DNA from: Nodosilinea sp. FACHB-141
GTDB taxonomy: Bacteria; Cyanobacteriota; Cyanobacteriia; Phormidesmidales; Phormidesmidaceae
NCBI RefSeq assembly: GCF_014696135.1
Contig: NZ_JACJPP010000006.1
Coordinates: forward strand, 111,261 to 175,260
Reading direction: 5' to 3'
Length of the DNA stretch: 64,000 nt
Shown piece by piece: positions 26,291 through 36,251 of this stretch (positions within the stretch are counted from its first letter, which is position 1; each line of letters opens with the position of its first letter). Made by a program: the position numbers and the translations under genes. The notes beneath the pieces were generated by a model. The model did not search any database. It saw nothing but the letters and a program-made list of their open reading frames with translations, and was not told where the DNA came from.

Positions 26291-28209
26291 TTATCTTGGT
26301 TTTACCGAGAGTTTTGGCTGTCTAATTTGACGTTCAATAATATGATTGGTTTCGCTGTTCAATGCTTCACTTTTTTCTAGCGCGCTTACTACCCGCTCCT
26401 TTCCCCCAGCTATCAGATACAACTCATCCTGTGCCCTGGTCATGGCCACATAGAGCTGTCGCCGTGCAAGCGATCGTGTATTCAAATCCTCTGCAAAACA
26501 GTCCTCAAACTGCTCGACCCACAGCAGCAGCACTGCCTTGAACTCCAAGCCTAATGAGGACAGCGTGGTTATAACTCTTACCCCCGGCTTGCGGGCGCTG
26601 TAATTGACTTTGGTTTCCTGGCTCTCTGTGACCCAGTAGACCGGCAGGCCCAGGTCTTGCAAGTGTTGGAGCATGGAGTTGAACGAAGCCGTATCCTGCT
26701 TTGGCTTTTTACGGTAGAGAATGGCAATATCCGAGGGGCTGTAGCCCAACATCACCAAACGCTGCACCTGCTCGACGGCGACATCTACAGCCCTGGCTTT
26801 AGTACCTGATTGGTAGAGAGTTGGTCGAGGCCCCTGGCGCAGGGCTGCTTCAGGCATAACAGTGGGGAATGTGGCATCGTCGGTCAGGTCTTGGTCAGTG
26901 TTCTTCACCACTGTCCACGCGGCTTCTAGGATCTCCTTGGTGTTGCAGTAATTTTGGGCCAGCTTCATCGTGCGGCCTTGGGCTTTGATGCCCACTGATT
27001 TCCAGGTGGACTTGGAACGGTTGTAGAGGCTTTGATTACCATCTGAGACAACCAGCAGATCGCCATTCTCTGGGTCTTTAAGGCCAGCGACACAGCACTG
27101 GAACCACTCGCGGGTAAAAGTGTGGGCCTCATCCACCATGATCGAGTCCCAACGGTCTGCTTCGGGAAACCGCTGGAGGGCGGTTAGAACCTGCTGACCC
27201 AAGAGAGCATCATAGGTGTCTGGGTTGCTCACAAAGGGAAGTCGGCCAAGGATTGACTTAGCCCAGCCGTGGAAATGCATGACCTCAATGCGGTCTCTGT
27301 ACTGAGGGTTCATTGTGTCGCCATGCAAAAGCGATCGCAGGTGGGCAGCCAGCGTAATGTTGAAACACAGAATCAGGATGCGCTGGTCGAGCAGTTGTTG
27401 GCCAGGACTTTGGCGCGGGCTAGGAGGATCAGGGTTTTGCCAGAGCCAGCTACGCCAGAGATCAGCGGTGGCCATCCTTCATGTTGTGGGCAAGGCGTTC
27501 CTGGTCGAGATCGAGGGGGACAATCACAGTGCTGCCTTCGGGCAGGTTAGCTCCAGTAGGCACGCTCTTAGGCCCAGCAGGCTTTTGTTTGATAACGGTC
27601 TCGGGATGCAGACAGCCCTTAATCGTGTTCACCTGGTCTACTGTAAGCGTCGGGAAGTCGAAGTAGACCTTGAACATGTCCCGCAGCCGCTGCACCAGCA
27701 TCTCTGGGCTGTAGCTCTCCCACTTCAGTAGTTCATCTCGGTAGGCGACCTGGGGCTGCTGGAGAAAGTTGTAGATGCTCTCCTCATGAGCTTGCGGTTC
27801 GTTAATGTTGCTCATTACAGCGCCGGTACCCACGGGAAGGACTAGCTTGCCCTCATAGTTGCCATCAGGCTAGCGGAGGATGGGGTAACCCTTGAATCGT
27901 TCAGCGGCGGTGCAGAAATAGTTGTGGGCTTGTCTGAGGGGAGATTGGTGGCTCTCTGTTGTCCCATACTTATCCTTGACTTTGAAGAATCGCTCTCCAG
28001 CCTCAATGATGTTGCCGGCATACCACCCCTTGACCTCGATGATCAGCAGGCGGGCTGAGGATGGTGAAGTCAGGATAGAGGTTGCGCTGTAGACGTGGCT
28101 CATACCAAACGATGAAATCCTCGGGCAGCTTAGTTTTGAGGATATTGAATAGCCGCTGTTCACCCTGGCTGGCGGTGGAAGGAATGGTTTCGGGGATGGT
28201 GAGAGCCAT
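26291..28209 (-). pseudogene. NERD-domain plus UvrD-like helicase, multiply broken
   Basis: Starting MALTIPETIPSTASQGEQRLF at 28209, the NERD domain (WYEPRLQRNLYPDFTIL, then LLIIEVKGWYAG after a frameshift near 28040) is followed by an in-frame TAG at 27870, a linker, and superfamily I helicase motifs. Motif I (GVAGSGKTLILLARAK) lies in a frame reached by a shift near 27467 (CACCGC for CACCCGC), and a further shift near 27410 (GGCCAAC for GGCCCAAC) leads to VMVDEAHTF-like SIMVDEAHTFTREW, ILYRKKP, and VAMTRAQDELYL. At least four lesions are present. The intact type is a DNA helicase with a nuclease-related domain. Confidence 0.75.
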
Positions 28210-28300
28210 AGATGTTGAGTCAAGCCACTGTGGTTAGTTATCCCCAGAACAGAGCAAAGCCCAGCAGGCAAACCATAAGCACATCAAAAAGCCTACTTAG

Positions 28301-29497
28301 TTAAACCTCCGGTAATGGCAACCGCAACCAAATGGGCAGATGATCACTCACCTCATGTTCAAATTTTTCATAAAACTCTTTCTTCTCTTGGCTACTTAAG
28401 TCCTTAATAGGCGGTAGCTCAAGGGCTTCACGAAACAGTTCTACAAAATTTACAACACCATAGTCTGGACCTTGAGGTGGTTCAGGTCCCATCTCCGGGT
28501 TTTTGTCATAGGAAGGAAGGCGTGGGTCATGGCTGAATAGGCCAATTTGATCAAATGTCTCACTCAAACGTGCATTAGTACGGAATGGTTCAGTTGAACC
28601 TTTGTGGACATCTAAAAATGGAAAATTGACGTTAGTGGTACTGCCAGCAGCCTGCATGCCTTGATTAAAGGTTTTGATGTGTTTCTCTATTTGAGGCCTA
28701 TCCTTTTTTGGATTGCTAAAGCTTAAGTTAAGGTCACCCATCAAGACATAGTTAGAGAAATAAGTGTTATCTTGCTCCTGAACTCGGCCTATAATCCATT
28801 CCATCAATGCATCGAATTCTTGACGGCGATCCTCAAGAGAAGTACCAAAATACAGGTGAGCATTGATAGCCATGATTTGGTAGGGCTTTGTCTCAGGATG
28901 GCCTACTATTTCGAAGCTGGCACAAAAGGGCTGTCGAATGAACGTCAAGAACACAGGTATTTGAATCTTTGGTGCTTTAGGTTCGGAACCAATAGGGTTG
29001 GCTCGCCAAGCATCCCGAGTTTGAAGGTAGTCTAGATAAGGCTTAGCAGTTTCGACCAAAACCTTGTAGTGAGCAACGATGGTTGTTAGAAGCTTGGTAC
29101 GGTCATAGGAGACATCAGAGACAATGTTACCCTGACGAATAAGGTTTCGATTATAGATAAACCCTAGACGTTCACCTAGTCCTTGTTCGCCAGGGAATTG
29201 CCCAGTCTTATCAGAAACAATAGCGTCATATTCAGGCCCCATTAAGCTTACTAGCTTGTCAAAGCCTTCCAAATCGCCCATAATCTCTTGGACGGATAGC
29301 AGATCAAAGCGCTTACAAATGTTCGCAAGAAAGTTCCAAGTATTTGTGCTTCGACTGCTTACGCTACCTAGCTTGCGGATATTAAAAGATCCCAGTACAG
29401 CAGAGCCGTAAGTACGCTGAGGAATGCCGTATTTATAGGGATCGCTCTCTAACAGGGCATTGATATTTGCCCATTCATCAGCAGTTAAATCAGCCAT
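28301..29497 (-). CDS. Endonuclease/exonuclease/phosphatase (DNase I-fold) family protein
   Basis: A 398-residue intact protein. EEP motifs in order: LGSFNIRKLG (about residue 35), LLSVQEI (metal-binding Glu, about 69), IMAINAHLYFG (catalytic His), NYVLMGDLNLSF (Asp-Asn pair), ETFDQIGLFS and SDHLPIWLRL at the C terminus. A family substrate cannot be chosen (DNA, RNA or phosphoester); the R-K-L-G and long insertion at about 120-200 resemble bacterial DNase-like members. It has no signal peptide. It sits between broken genes in a nuclease-rich stretch. Confidence 0.8.
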   Translation of the reverse strand: MADLTADEWANINALLESDPYKYGIPQRTYGSAVLGSFNIRKLGSVSSRSTNTWNFLANICKRFDLLSVQEIMGDLEGFDKLVSLMGPEYDAIVSDKTGQFPGEQGLGERLGFIYNRNLIRQGNIVSDVSYDRTKLLTTIVAHYKVLVETAKPYLDYLQTRDAWRANPIGSEPKAPKIQIPVFLTFIRQPFCASFEIVGHPETKPYQIMAINAHLYFGTSLEDRRQEFDALMEWIIGRVQEQDNTYFSNYVLMGDLNLSFSNPKKDRPQIEKHIKTFNQGMQAAGSTTNVNFPFLDVHKGSTEPFRTNARLSETFDQIGLFSHDPRLPSYDKNPEMGPEPPQGPDYGVVNFVELFREALELPPIKDLSSQEKKEFYEKFEHEVSDHLPIWLRLPLPEV

Positions 29498-29582
29498 TAG
29501 TGAGACCTTTAGGATAGATCCATATTCTAAGGATAGTGGCTTTGTCAGAATTAGGATTTGAGCTACTTGTGCTTGACCAATA

Positions 29583-29800
29583 TTTATTGATTAAGTTTCC
29601 ACAGCTTTCCTCCAACTGTCACTTCAGCGACCACTTGCCTTCCAAAGACTTCAAAATAGCTCTGGTTGATTCCTGATACAACTCGGCCAGGTTGGCAATC
29701 GCCCCTACACTATGCCCTTCCAACTCACTACAGCAGCTCAGCACTTTCAGGGCCATGCGTTGGGGCTCATCCGGGTGGGGCAGAGAAAGTTTGCGGTGTT
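29583..29800 (-). pseudogene. Fragment of a small regulator-like gene beside the recombinase remnant
   Basis: The open frame SLPHPDEPQRMALKVLS, CCSELEGHSVGAIANLAELYQ and STRAILKSLEGK looks like a small helical DNA-binding protein, ends at 29619, and continues in another frame (VVAEVTVGGKLWKLNQ) to about 29591. I do not recognise the family. It lies opposite and next to the tyrosine recombinase tail, as accessory regulators of integrative elements often do. Confidence 0.35.
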
Positions 29801-29850
29801 GACGATCGCACTCAAAGTACCGGAATATATCTCTCCACCTCCCTGAGCGG

Positions 29851-30098
29851 CTCAAAAGACACATCACTACTAGAGCCTTTGACAAAGCTCTGCGGGAAAC
29901 GCTCGATTACCTAGGCATTCGGGGCATGTCTACCTATAGCTTCCGGCAATCGCTGCTGACGATGATGCACTTTGAGAAGGGCTACTCTCTACGAACCCTT
30001 CAGAAAATTACGCAGCATGAGGACATCGGCAACCTGGCCAGGTATTTGGAGATTGGGCAGCAGGAGGCAGATGAGGCGTTGAGAGGACTATGGGGATG
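29851..30098 (+). pseudogene. C-terminal end of a tyrosine recombinase/integrase
   Basis: The plus strand reads ITTRAFDKALRETLDYLGI, STYSFRQSLLTMM, YSLRTLQKITQHEDIGNLARYLEI to a TGA at 30096. This is the end of a phage-type integrase: the Arg in SFRQS, the His in QHEDI and the Tyr nucleophile in ARYLE are in order, and the usual His before the Arg is Tyr. The N-terminal and catalytic core halves are missing. It is probably a remnant of the element that brought in the neighbouring DNA. Confidence 0.75.
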
Positions 30099-30151
30099 AA
30101 ATAGAAGTTCTAAAACTTCTCAAGTGGTGAATAGCAGTTGTGAAGAGGCAG

Positions 30152-31069
30152 CTAGCTCTGGGGTATTAAATATGATATCAAACCACCTAGAAGAGGAACT
30201 AAAATCACTAAATTAGATGACAGATTGGATAGTGGATGCTTCATTATGTTTAGCCACTCCTCCGCTTTTAACCTTTTTTCGTGGCACTCTGACCAGTCTT
30301 TTGAACTTAATGGAGGAATCTCTATGTGTTGAAGAATGTATAATTTCCCTTTTTTGGGTAGCATAACTTCAGAAGGAAAATATAGAATGACTAGAATAAA
30401 GCTAAAGTAAGCACCATAAACAATTGTCAACACAGGCGGAAAAGGAGAAGATGTAAAGCCTGCATCAGCATAATTTTGCAAAGCACGTTGAAGTCCTCCT
30501 GTGGCCAACGTCCCAAGCCCAATGATTATGCTCACCGAAAAAATAAGACTACTGAGATAATTTTTAAGCAGAAAATACTCAGCTAAAAATGATTCGCCGT
30601 CAACTCTAATTTTTGAAGCAAGACTCGAAAGAGAAAATAGCCCTAAAATAGAAGGCAACACCGAAATTCCACACAGAATAGTAATGATATTAGTGCGAAC
30701 ATCGAGTGTAAGTATTTCCCCAGGCCTAAACACTGGTCCAAAAGCTTGGAAAAAGAGAAAGGGTACAGAGAAAATAACTATTAATAATAGCAATTGCCAG
30801 ATGATATTCAGAAAGTTTTTTGAAGCCAACTTCTTCTTCAAGTGAAGGAGGGCAAGCAATCCATGAATGAATGCAAATGGTATAGCAGAAAACAAAATGC
30901 AAACAATAAAAAGCCAAGTGACAAAATCGGGCGTATTCCTAAATGCCTCCAGTTCTTGACTAGGCGGCCATGACAATAATAGAACACAGGCACCAGTTAA
31001 TCCGCCAAATAGACAAGCTGCCATCAGAATGTTAATGCTAGTCAACGGATTCTTATTTAAGAAGTTCAT
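30152..31069 (-). CDS. Polytopic membrane protein of unknown function
   Basis: A 305-residue protein with about seven hydrophobic helices (residues about 12-32, 48-70, 84-104, 125-145, 170-190, 212-232, 285-302) and a long cytoplasmic loop between helices 6 and 7 (SSKDWSECHEKRLKAEEWLNIMKH). I recognise no family. Base composition is AT-richer than the core genes. It is on the same strand as the HNH and PD-(D/E)XK genes that precede it in transcription order, with 100 bases between, so it may be their partner. Confidence 0.55.
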   Translation of the reverse strand: MNFLNKNPLTSINILMAACLFGGLTGACVLLLSWPPSQELEAFRNTPDFVTWLFIVCILFSAIPFAFIHGLLALLHLKKKLASKNFLNIIWQLLLLIVIFSVPFLFFQAFGPVFRPGEILTLDVRTNIITILCGISVLPSILGLFSLSSLASKIRVDGESFLAEYFLLKNYLSSLIFSVSIIIGLGTLATGGLQRALQNYADAGFTSSPFPPVLTIVYGAYFSFILVILYFPSEVMLPKKGKLYILQHIEIPPLSSKDWSECHEKRLKAEEWLNIMKHPLSNLSSNLVILVPLLGGLISYLIPQS

Positions 31070-31168
31070 GTGATCGTTTTCCTGTCAAAAGAAAATTGGT
31101 TTTTTGAAAATTTAGCTGTGTGTCATATTGCTGAAAAGGATTATCTAAAAATTTGACTCTTTCAAGTC

Positions 31169-31942
31169 TTAAAATCTAGCTAAATTCCGAGATTTGGCTA
31201 CTACCTCTACCAAGTCTATAACCGCAATTGCAACCTTTGTAGCAAAAGATTCTCCTGGTCGAACTCTTGCAAAACGTAGTGATATATCCTCCTGCAATAC
31301 CTCTATTGACGATATAGAATCACCATAATTCGAATATGCCAACTCTAACCATGGAAAAGCCGTCACCAACCTTTCAGCCGTTGGTAGCCGATCGCGCTTC
31401 CTGTGAGAGTTAAAGTCTGGGTCAGACGGCACCAAGTTCCACAGCTCATTGGTTGGGTAGACCGCTATCGGCAAGATGTGGTCGAGGTTGTAATCAATGC
31501 CCTGGGCAATACGCTTCTCTGTCCAGGGGCAGGTAAAAGCGGTGCCTAATTGGGGGTAGCACTGGTGTTTGCGTGGGGACCGTAATTCGTTGATGAGGAA
31601 GAAGCCATCGGCGGGATTCTTCAACCCTCCAATCACCTGCTCCCACTGCCGCCGTAGTTTGGTCAGAGCAGGTCTGAAAGCCACATTGTTGATGATCTGC
31701 CCCTGACGCTGTGCCCGCTGTCCCTGTTGAATGGGCTGGTCAATATCTACGAAGGGCCAGTAGTAAGCGATCCAGAACTCGGCTAGCAGTTTGAGAGGAA
31801 CCGCCACGTCGCTTTGATAGCTTCTTAGGTCGGGGTAGGTTAGCACTACGTCATTGATAGCTCGCAGCAGCGCGATCTTGTAGCTCGTTACTTTCGTATC
31901 ATGCTTGAGAATGGTGCTGATCACTTTATCGGAGGCTAGCAC
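31169..31942 (-). CDS. HNH endonuclease domain protein
   Basis: A 257-residue protein with GTG start at 31942, 4 bases after the stop of the preceding gene, so coupled. The HNH core is YNLDHILPIAVYPTNELWNLVPSD, followed by a conserved N-x-x-K-like segment (DFNSHRKRDRLPT): DH gives the catalytic His, NLVP the Asn strand. The flanks are helical. The HNH fold cuts DNA with one metal; here the pairing with a PD-(D/E)XK protein suggests a two-component restriction or defence role, which is inference. It has no signal peptide. Confidence 0.7.
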   Translation of the reverse strand: MLASDKVISTILKHDTKVTSYKIALLRAINDVVLTYPDLRSYQSDVAVPLKLLAEFWIAYYWPFVDIDQPIQQGQRAQRQGQIINNVAFRPALTKLRRQWEQVIGGLKNPADGFFLINELRSPRKHQCYPQLGTAFTCPWTEKRIAQGIDYNLDHILPIAVYPTNELWNLVPSDPDFNSHRKRDRLPTAERLVTAFPWLELAYSNYGDSISSIEVLQEDISLRFARVRPGESFATKVAIAVIDLVEVVAKSRNLARF

Positions 31943-31946
31943 TGGC

Positions 31947-32942
31947 TTACTGCGCTGTTATTTCATAGCCAAGCTGCTTTGCTATATCGAGGAAAGGGAC
32001 GATGTTGCCGATGCCCCATTGGTTGCAGACTGCAACGGTTTGATTATCCCCTGTCCGCAAAATCTGACTCTCATCTAGGAAGTAGCGCTTTTGACCCTTC
32101 TCTAAGGCTCTCTCAATCGGAGCTACCACCCCAAAGGACCTGTGGAGGAAGTTGGGAAATACCTGCCTCAGCTCAGTTAAAGTTGTCTGGGGGTGATCAT
32201 GAATGTATTGAGTAACTACGGCCAGCACCAAGTTGCGCTTGTTGTACACCTGATCCAGGAACTCATATTGAGTGTTATCTCGACTAGATCGAGCGGCCGC
32301 TCTTTGCGCCTCTGCCTGCTCCCGAATTCTTACCTGGTATTCCTCTGCCTCCGGCAGGGGGATAATCTGCTCAATGTCTAGCAGCAATTCGTTTCCGAAT
32401 TTATAGGGCTGAAGGCGAACACAGCGAATGTCTAGGTCACGCTTATTCAGCCACATGACGGCTGTGGTCAACTCTTTTGAAAAATTGGCAGAAGCCAGCA
32501 CAATTCTGACATCCGTAGGGAACTGCTCCTCCTGCGGATCGCTCCACCCCAGAAAGCCTAGGATTTCTACCTCAGCATCTTTCGCAATGCCCCGCTTATC
32601 GAGGTACTGCTGGTGAATCTCGATGGCTCGCTTGAAGGTCAGTGTAGAAACCATCGCGGCATAGCGCAGAGACTGCAGCTCCATATGAGCCCCAGTTTCA
32701 TCACGCTTGAGTTCAATCACAACTAGGTTGGCCTGCTTATCGATACCCAGTAGGTCGATTCGCCGTGCTCCCTCAGTCCAGCCTGAGAACTCCTCAGATA
32801 ACACCATCGTATCGGGTGAAATAACGTTGATGTTGTCTCTGAGTGCAGCTTGCAAGTCAGTACGCTCCTGAATACCTTCCGCTCCAAACTGAGTGCTATT
32901 TACTGCTGCGATTTGTTTGTCTTTAAGGGTGAAAAGCGGCAT
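31947..32942 (-). CDS. PD-(D/E)XK endonuclease-like protein
   Basis: A 331-residue protein, ATG at 32942 (MPLFTLKDKQIAAV) with AGGA just upstream; a TTG 33 bases earlier is in frame. The nuclease core is ARRIDLLGIDKQANLVVIELKRDETG (about residues 58-83): D, then E-x-K, as in NucS-like and restriction-endonuclease-fold proteins. A linker rich in Glu, Gln and Arg follows (VRIREQAEAQRAAARSSRD), then a C-terminal domain (LTELRQVFPNFLHRSFGVV, KRYFLDESQILRTGD). The tail may be a DNA-recognition domain. It is coupled to the HNH gene. Confidence 0.7.
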   Translation of the reverse strand: MPLFTLKDKQIAAVNSTQFGAEGIQERTDLQAALRDNINVISPDTMVLSEEFSGWTEGARRIDLLGIDKQANLVVIELKRDETGAHMELQSLRYAAMVSTLTFKRAIEIHQQYLDKRGIAKDAEVEILGFLGWSDPQEEQFPTDVRIVLASANFSKELTTAVMWLNKRDLDIRCVRLQPYKFGNELLLDIEQIIPLPEAEEYQVRIREQAEAQRAAARSSRDNTQYEFLDQVYNKRNLVLAVVTQYIHDHPQTTLTELRQVFPNFLHRSFGVVAPIERALEKGQKRYFLDESQILRTGDNQTVAVCNQWGIGNIVPFLDIAKQLGYEITAQ

Positions 32943-32987
32943 GATTCCTGTGGTTAAGGTTATCTGGAAATTCAAGTAAATCAGGGT

Positions 32988-34379
32988 TTAGCGCCGATTG
33001 AACTCAACCTGGCCTACATAGACGAACTCTCCATACTGTTCATCACCGCTGAACAAGCTGACTTCATAGGCTCCAGGGCCAGGAAGGGAGCAGGTTATTT
33101 GGGGGCCTTGGGTAGCGCTCTCTAGACAATGCTCAGCTTGGGTAGAGCTTTTGAGAGAGTAGCTAGGCAGCAACCAGCGTTGATTAGGATTCTGAAGCTG
33201 AATCACCGCAGTTTGATGAGTATCTGATTGCGATCGCATGGGAGCAACCAGTTTCATCCCTTCGGCAAAGAACTGGGCTTTCATCATCGGTTGGCGCAGG
33301 AACTCACCACGGGTAATGGGTTGTGGGCGCAGTTGCCATGCCTGGTCCTCAGGAAAGTGGCTAATGCCCATCACCTCTGGGGGCGGGAAGAGGTAATCGG
33401 TCTTGTAGGCCTTAGTGAAACCTGACTCTCGATCCACATAACCACTGTTCCAGGTTGGATCAATCAAATACCATTGTCCGTTTATTTTTGCCGCATTCCA
33501 AGCATGGCTTTGGCCCTCTAGATCGCTGGTGGAGTTGCGGGAGTCGCCTGTTACATAAACAATCTCTTCTCCAATTGCCTGGCCCAGAGCTTCGAGCAGT
33601 TTGGCATAGCCTGCACAAACGGCTACTCGGCGATGGAAGACTGTCTCAGCATCTTGAGGAGGATAGTTGCCCGCAAAATAGTTGGGGGCATCGTAGGCGA
33701 TGCGATCCGCTACGTAGTCGTGGAGTGCCTTGATGCGCAGCATTGGATTCTTTTCCTGGCTGGCGATGTACCGAGCGACAGAAGCAATGCTGGTTTCAGC
33801 GCTAGGAGGCATGCCGATTACGGCGGGATGTAGCTCGGCCCCTGTCCAAGGCCATCCTTTGTCCTGCCCTGCCGGACGAGTTGACGGGGCAGGCTGGGGT
33901 CGCACCTGCGTTGTATCGGCGTATTGGTCGAAAGGATTGTTGTGGAATCGCAGATATAGCCCTTCGAGGCCGCTGGCAAGCGTAAACAGGCCCTTACGAG
34001 TCAGTTCTGCTTGTGGCCCCTGCATGCCATCAAGGAACCAATCGCCACGGGTAGACAGGGCCAGGAAGGAGGTCTGAGGTCGCAGGATCAGCAGCAAAAA
34101 GAGGAAGGCCAGGTTGAGCAACAGCGTTCTCAAGACAATGCGATCGCCCCAAGTCAGAATGCTGGGTGCTTTTTGCCGTTTGCGGCCTCGCATATCCCAC
34201 AGGATGGGCACTAGGGGGAATAAGAGGATACCTGAGAAAACTGTCAGTAGCTTAGGACCGTTGACATAGGCGACAAGAGAGGAAGCTAACCACACGCCTA
34301 GCACTGGGGATAGGAAGACTGCTAGGTAAAACAGTGTTCGAGTGATGAGTGAGGGCAGCTTCAGGAATATAAACCGCAT
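32988..34379 (-). CDS. Transglutaminase-like membrane protein
   Basis: A 463-residue protein. Three hydrophobic segments near the N terminus (about residues 10-28, 37-55, 76-98) anchor it; the rest faces the periplasm or outside. The transglutaminase core has the catalytic Cys in FHRRVAVCAGYAKLLEAL (about residue 252), the His in SHAWNAAKINGQWYLIDPTWNSG and the Asp of IDPTW, so the papain-like triad is complete. The C-terminal 100 residues look like a beta-sandwich (AVIQLQNPNQRWLLPS). It probably cleaves or cross-links peptides at the cell surface; the substrate is unknown. It is separated from the PD-(D/E)XK gene by 45 bases. Confidence 0.75.
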   Translation of the reverse strand: MRFIFLKLPSLITRTLFYLAVFLSPVLGVWLASSLVAYVNGPKLLTVFSGILLFPLVPILWDMRGRKRQKAPSILTWGDRIVLRTLLLNLAFLFLLLILRPQTSFLALSTRGDWFLDGMQGPQAELTRKGLFTLASGLEGLYLRFHNNPFDQYADTTQVRPQPAPSTRPAGQDKGWPWTGAELHPAVIGMPPSAETSIASVARYIASQEKNPMLRIKALHDYVADRIAYDAPNYFAGNYPPQDAETVFHRRVAVCAGYAKLLEALGQAIGEEIVYVTGDSRNSTSDLEGQSHAWNAAKINGQWYLIDPTWNSGYVDRESGFTKAYKTDYLFPPPEVMGISHFPEDQAWQLRPQPITRGEFLRQPMMKAQFFAEGMKLVAPMRSQSDTHQTAVIQLQNPNQRWLLPSYSLKSSTQAEHCLESATQGPQITCSLPGPGAYEVSLFSGDEQYGEFVYVGQVEFNRR

Positions 34380-34663
34380 GTCATTTTGGAGAGAGAACAG
34401 CCAGGAAGGGCATAAACCCTAGGTTGCCCGGTTTTGAAGCTGTCCTATAAGACTGTCCTGTGAGAAGTGAAAAATGTCTTGGTTGATACAACTCTTCCTT
34501 GTCCTCCCTCCTAGGATAGGTTGTCATAATAACTGGCTTAAAGTTCGCTTAGTTTACGCTTCTAAAAATGCTTTTGGGTTCGGTTACTTAAACCCAAATT
34601 TTAGAGCAACAGTGTACTTTAGGTTGGCTTTTTGATGTTTAAATTAATCACTTCCTGAAACTC

Positions 34664-35629
34664 ATGAGCCTTAATGCTTCACCAATTCCTGTAAGTGTCA
34701 TTACTGGGTATTTAGGGTCGGGAAAGACAACCTTGCTTAATCGTATGCTCACTGAGGAGCATGGCAAAAGAATTGCTGTCATAGTCAATGAATTTGGCGA
34801 GGTAGGAATTGATAGTCAGCTAGTCATTGATGCTGACGAAGAAATTTTGGAAATGAATAATGGCTGTATCTGCTGTACTGTCAGAGGTGACTTAGTTCGC
34901 ATCTTTGATAGCCTTCTAGAAAAACAGGATAAGTTTGACCATTTGGTGATTGAGACGACAGGGTTAGCTGACCCAGCACCCGTCATTCAATCATTTTTCG
35001 CAGATGAAACGATGAGGACTAAGACTCAGCTAGATGCAGTCATTACAGTCGTTGACTCAAAGCATATTTGGGAGCACTGGGAAAGTGACGAAGCTCAAGA
35101 GCAAATTGCTTTCGCAGACGTGATATTGCTTAACAAGACTGACCTAGTATCTTCAGAGGTCGTTGATGAACTGGAGCAAAGAGTTCGCGGAATGACAGCC
35201 TTTGCCAAGGTTTATAGAACTCAGGACAGTGATATTGCCATGGACTCCGTTCTTGGCATCAAAGCCTTTGATCTGAAACAGGCTCTGCATATAGATCCAG
35301 ACTTTCTAGACGAAGATGCTCATGAGCATGATGAGTCAGTTTATTCGGTTTCTATCGTTGAAGAAGGTAGCGTAGACGGCGATAAGTTTAACCGCTGGAT
35401 TTATCAGCTTTTACAAGATAGAGGGGCAGATATCTTTCGTATGAAAGGCATTCTAGATATTGACTCAGAAGATAGGCGTTTCGTCTTCCAGGGAGTTCAC
35501 ATGCTATTAGATGGTAGACCTGGGCGCATTTGGAAAAGTGATGAGTTGCGTAGGAATGAACTCGTATTCATCGGTCGTAACTTATCAGAGATGGAACTCA
35601 AAGATGGCTTTCAGGCTTGCCTTGCATAA
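34664..35629 (+). CDS. CobW/P47K-family metal chaperone GTPase
   Basis: A 321-residue G3E GTPase. The P-loop is [13 protein letters not shown] (residues 15-27), the metal site is [13 protein letters not shown] (Cys68, Cys70, Cys71), with switch [13 protein letters not shown] and the base-specificity NKTDL. The C-terminal CobW_C domain is present, and an acidic His-rich [10 protein letters not shown] linker could bind metal. Position at the head of a nitrile hydratase cluster fits the P47K-type activator that loads the metal into the enzyme; the enzyme's motif indicates cobalt. Zinc-chaperone relatives cannot be excluded. Confidence 0.8.
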   Translation: MSLNASPIPVSVITGYLGSGKTTLLNRMLTEEHGKRIAVIVNEFGEVGIDSQLVIDADEEILEMNNGCICCTVRGDLVRIFDSLLEKQDKFDHLVIETTGLADPAPVIQSFFADETMRTKTQLDAVITVVDSKHIWEHWESDEAQEQIAFADVILLNKTDLVSSEVVDELEQRVRGMTAFAKVYRTQDSDIAMDSVLGIKAFDLKQALHIDPDFLDEDAHEHDESVYSVSIVEEGSVDGDKFNRWIYQLLQDRGADIFRMKGILDIDSEDRRFVFQGVHMLLDGRPGRIWKSDELRRNELVFIGRNLSEMELKDGFQACLA

Positions 35630-35680
35630 CGAGTATTGCCAAAAAGTGAGTGGTTTGAAAAATTAGGAAAAGGTCGTTCC

Positions 35681-36199
35681 ATGAAGAAGCTAGATGCCTA
35701 TAGTGTCAGTATCGGAGTATTAGGTGCTATAGATACTTTTCTCACAGCAACAGTGATTCTTGTGCCAGTTTGGGTCACGTTCATTGCTTGGGCATCGTTT
35801 TTCATTTTAGGAGGGAAGTCATCTGGCCTCAAACAAAGTATTGCTTCCAATTTGACAGGCATTGTGATTGCCTCGCTCACTTTGCTTGCGATCACCGCTT
35901 TGGGTGCAAATCCGTTTATTGCCGCCGTCTGTGTTGGATTGGGAAGTGCTGCCATGGTCCAGGCATCTAAAGCTACTCTACTTACTGCAATCCCTGCAAT
36001 TGTTTGGGGATTTGCTTCAACAGTGGGCACTACTGTTGCTACAGGAGTGCCTATTACTACGGTGGGTCTGACCAATCCGGGTTTAGTAGCGGCAGCAGCA
36101 ATGATTTTAGGGGGGCTATTTGGTTATCTCTCTGAGTTTTGGGGTGATGCTATGACAACAAGCGAAGTTACCGCTGTAAGTAATCAAACTCGCGCCTAA
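35681..36199 (+). CDS. DUF1097-like membrane protein
   Basis: A 172-residue protein (ATG 35681; a TTG at 35636 would extend it) with about five membrane helices: AIDTFLTATVILVPVWVTFI, SFFILGG, LTGIVIASLTLLAITALG, NPFIAAVCVGLGSA, and AIPAIVWGFASTVGTTV. The fold matches DUF1097 proteins such as E. coli YcdZ, of unknown function. It lies between the CobW-type gene and the beta-subunit gene, 52 bases from the latter, on the same strand, so a role in nitrile, amide or metal movement is possible but not shown. Confidence 0.6.
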   Translation: MKKLDAYSVSIGVLGAIDTFLTATVILVPVWVTFIAWASFFILGGKSSGLKQSIASNLTGIVIASLTLLAITALGANPFIAAVCVGLGSAAMVQASKATLLTAIPAIVWGFASTVGTTVATGVPITTVGLTNPGLVAAAAMILGGLFGYLSEFWGDAMTTSEVTAVSNQTRA

Positions 36200-36251
36200 G
36201 CCTCCCTAATAGCTCGAATTTATTCAATATGCTTTCGTTAGGACAAATAAA

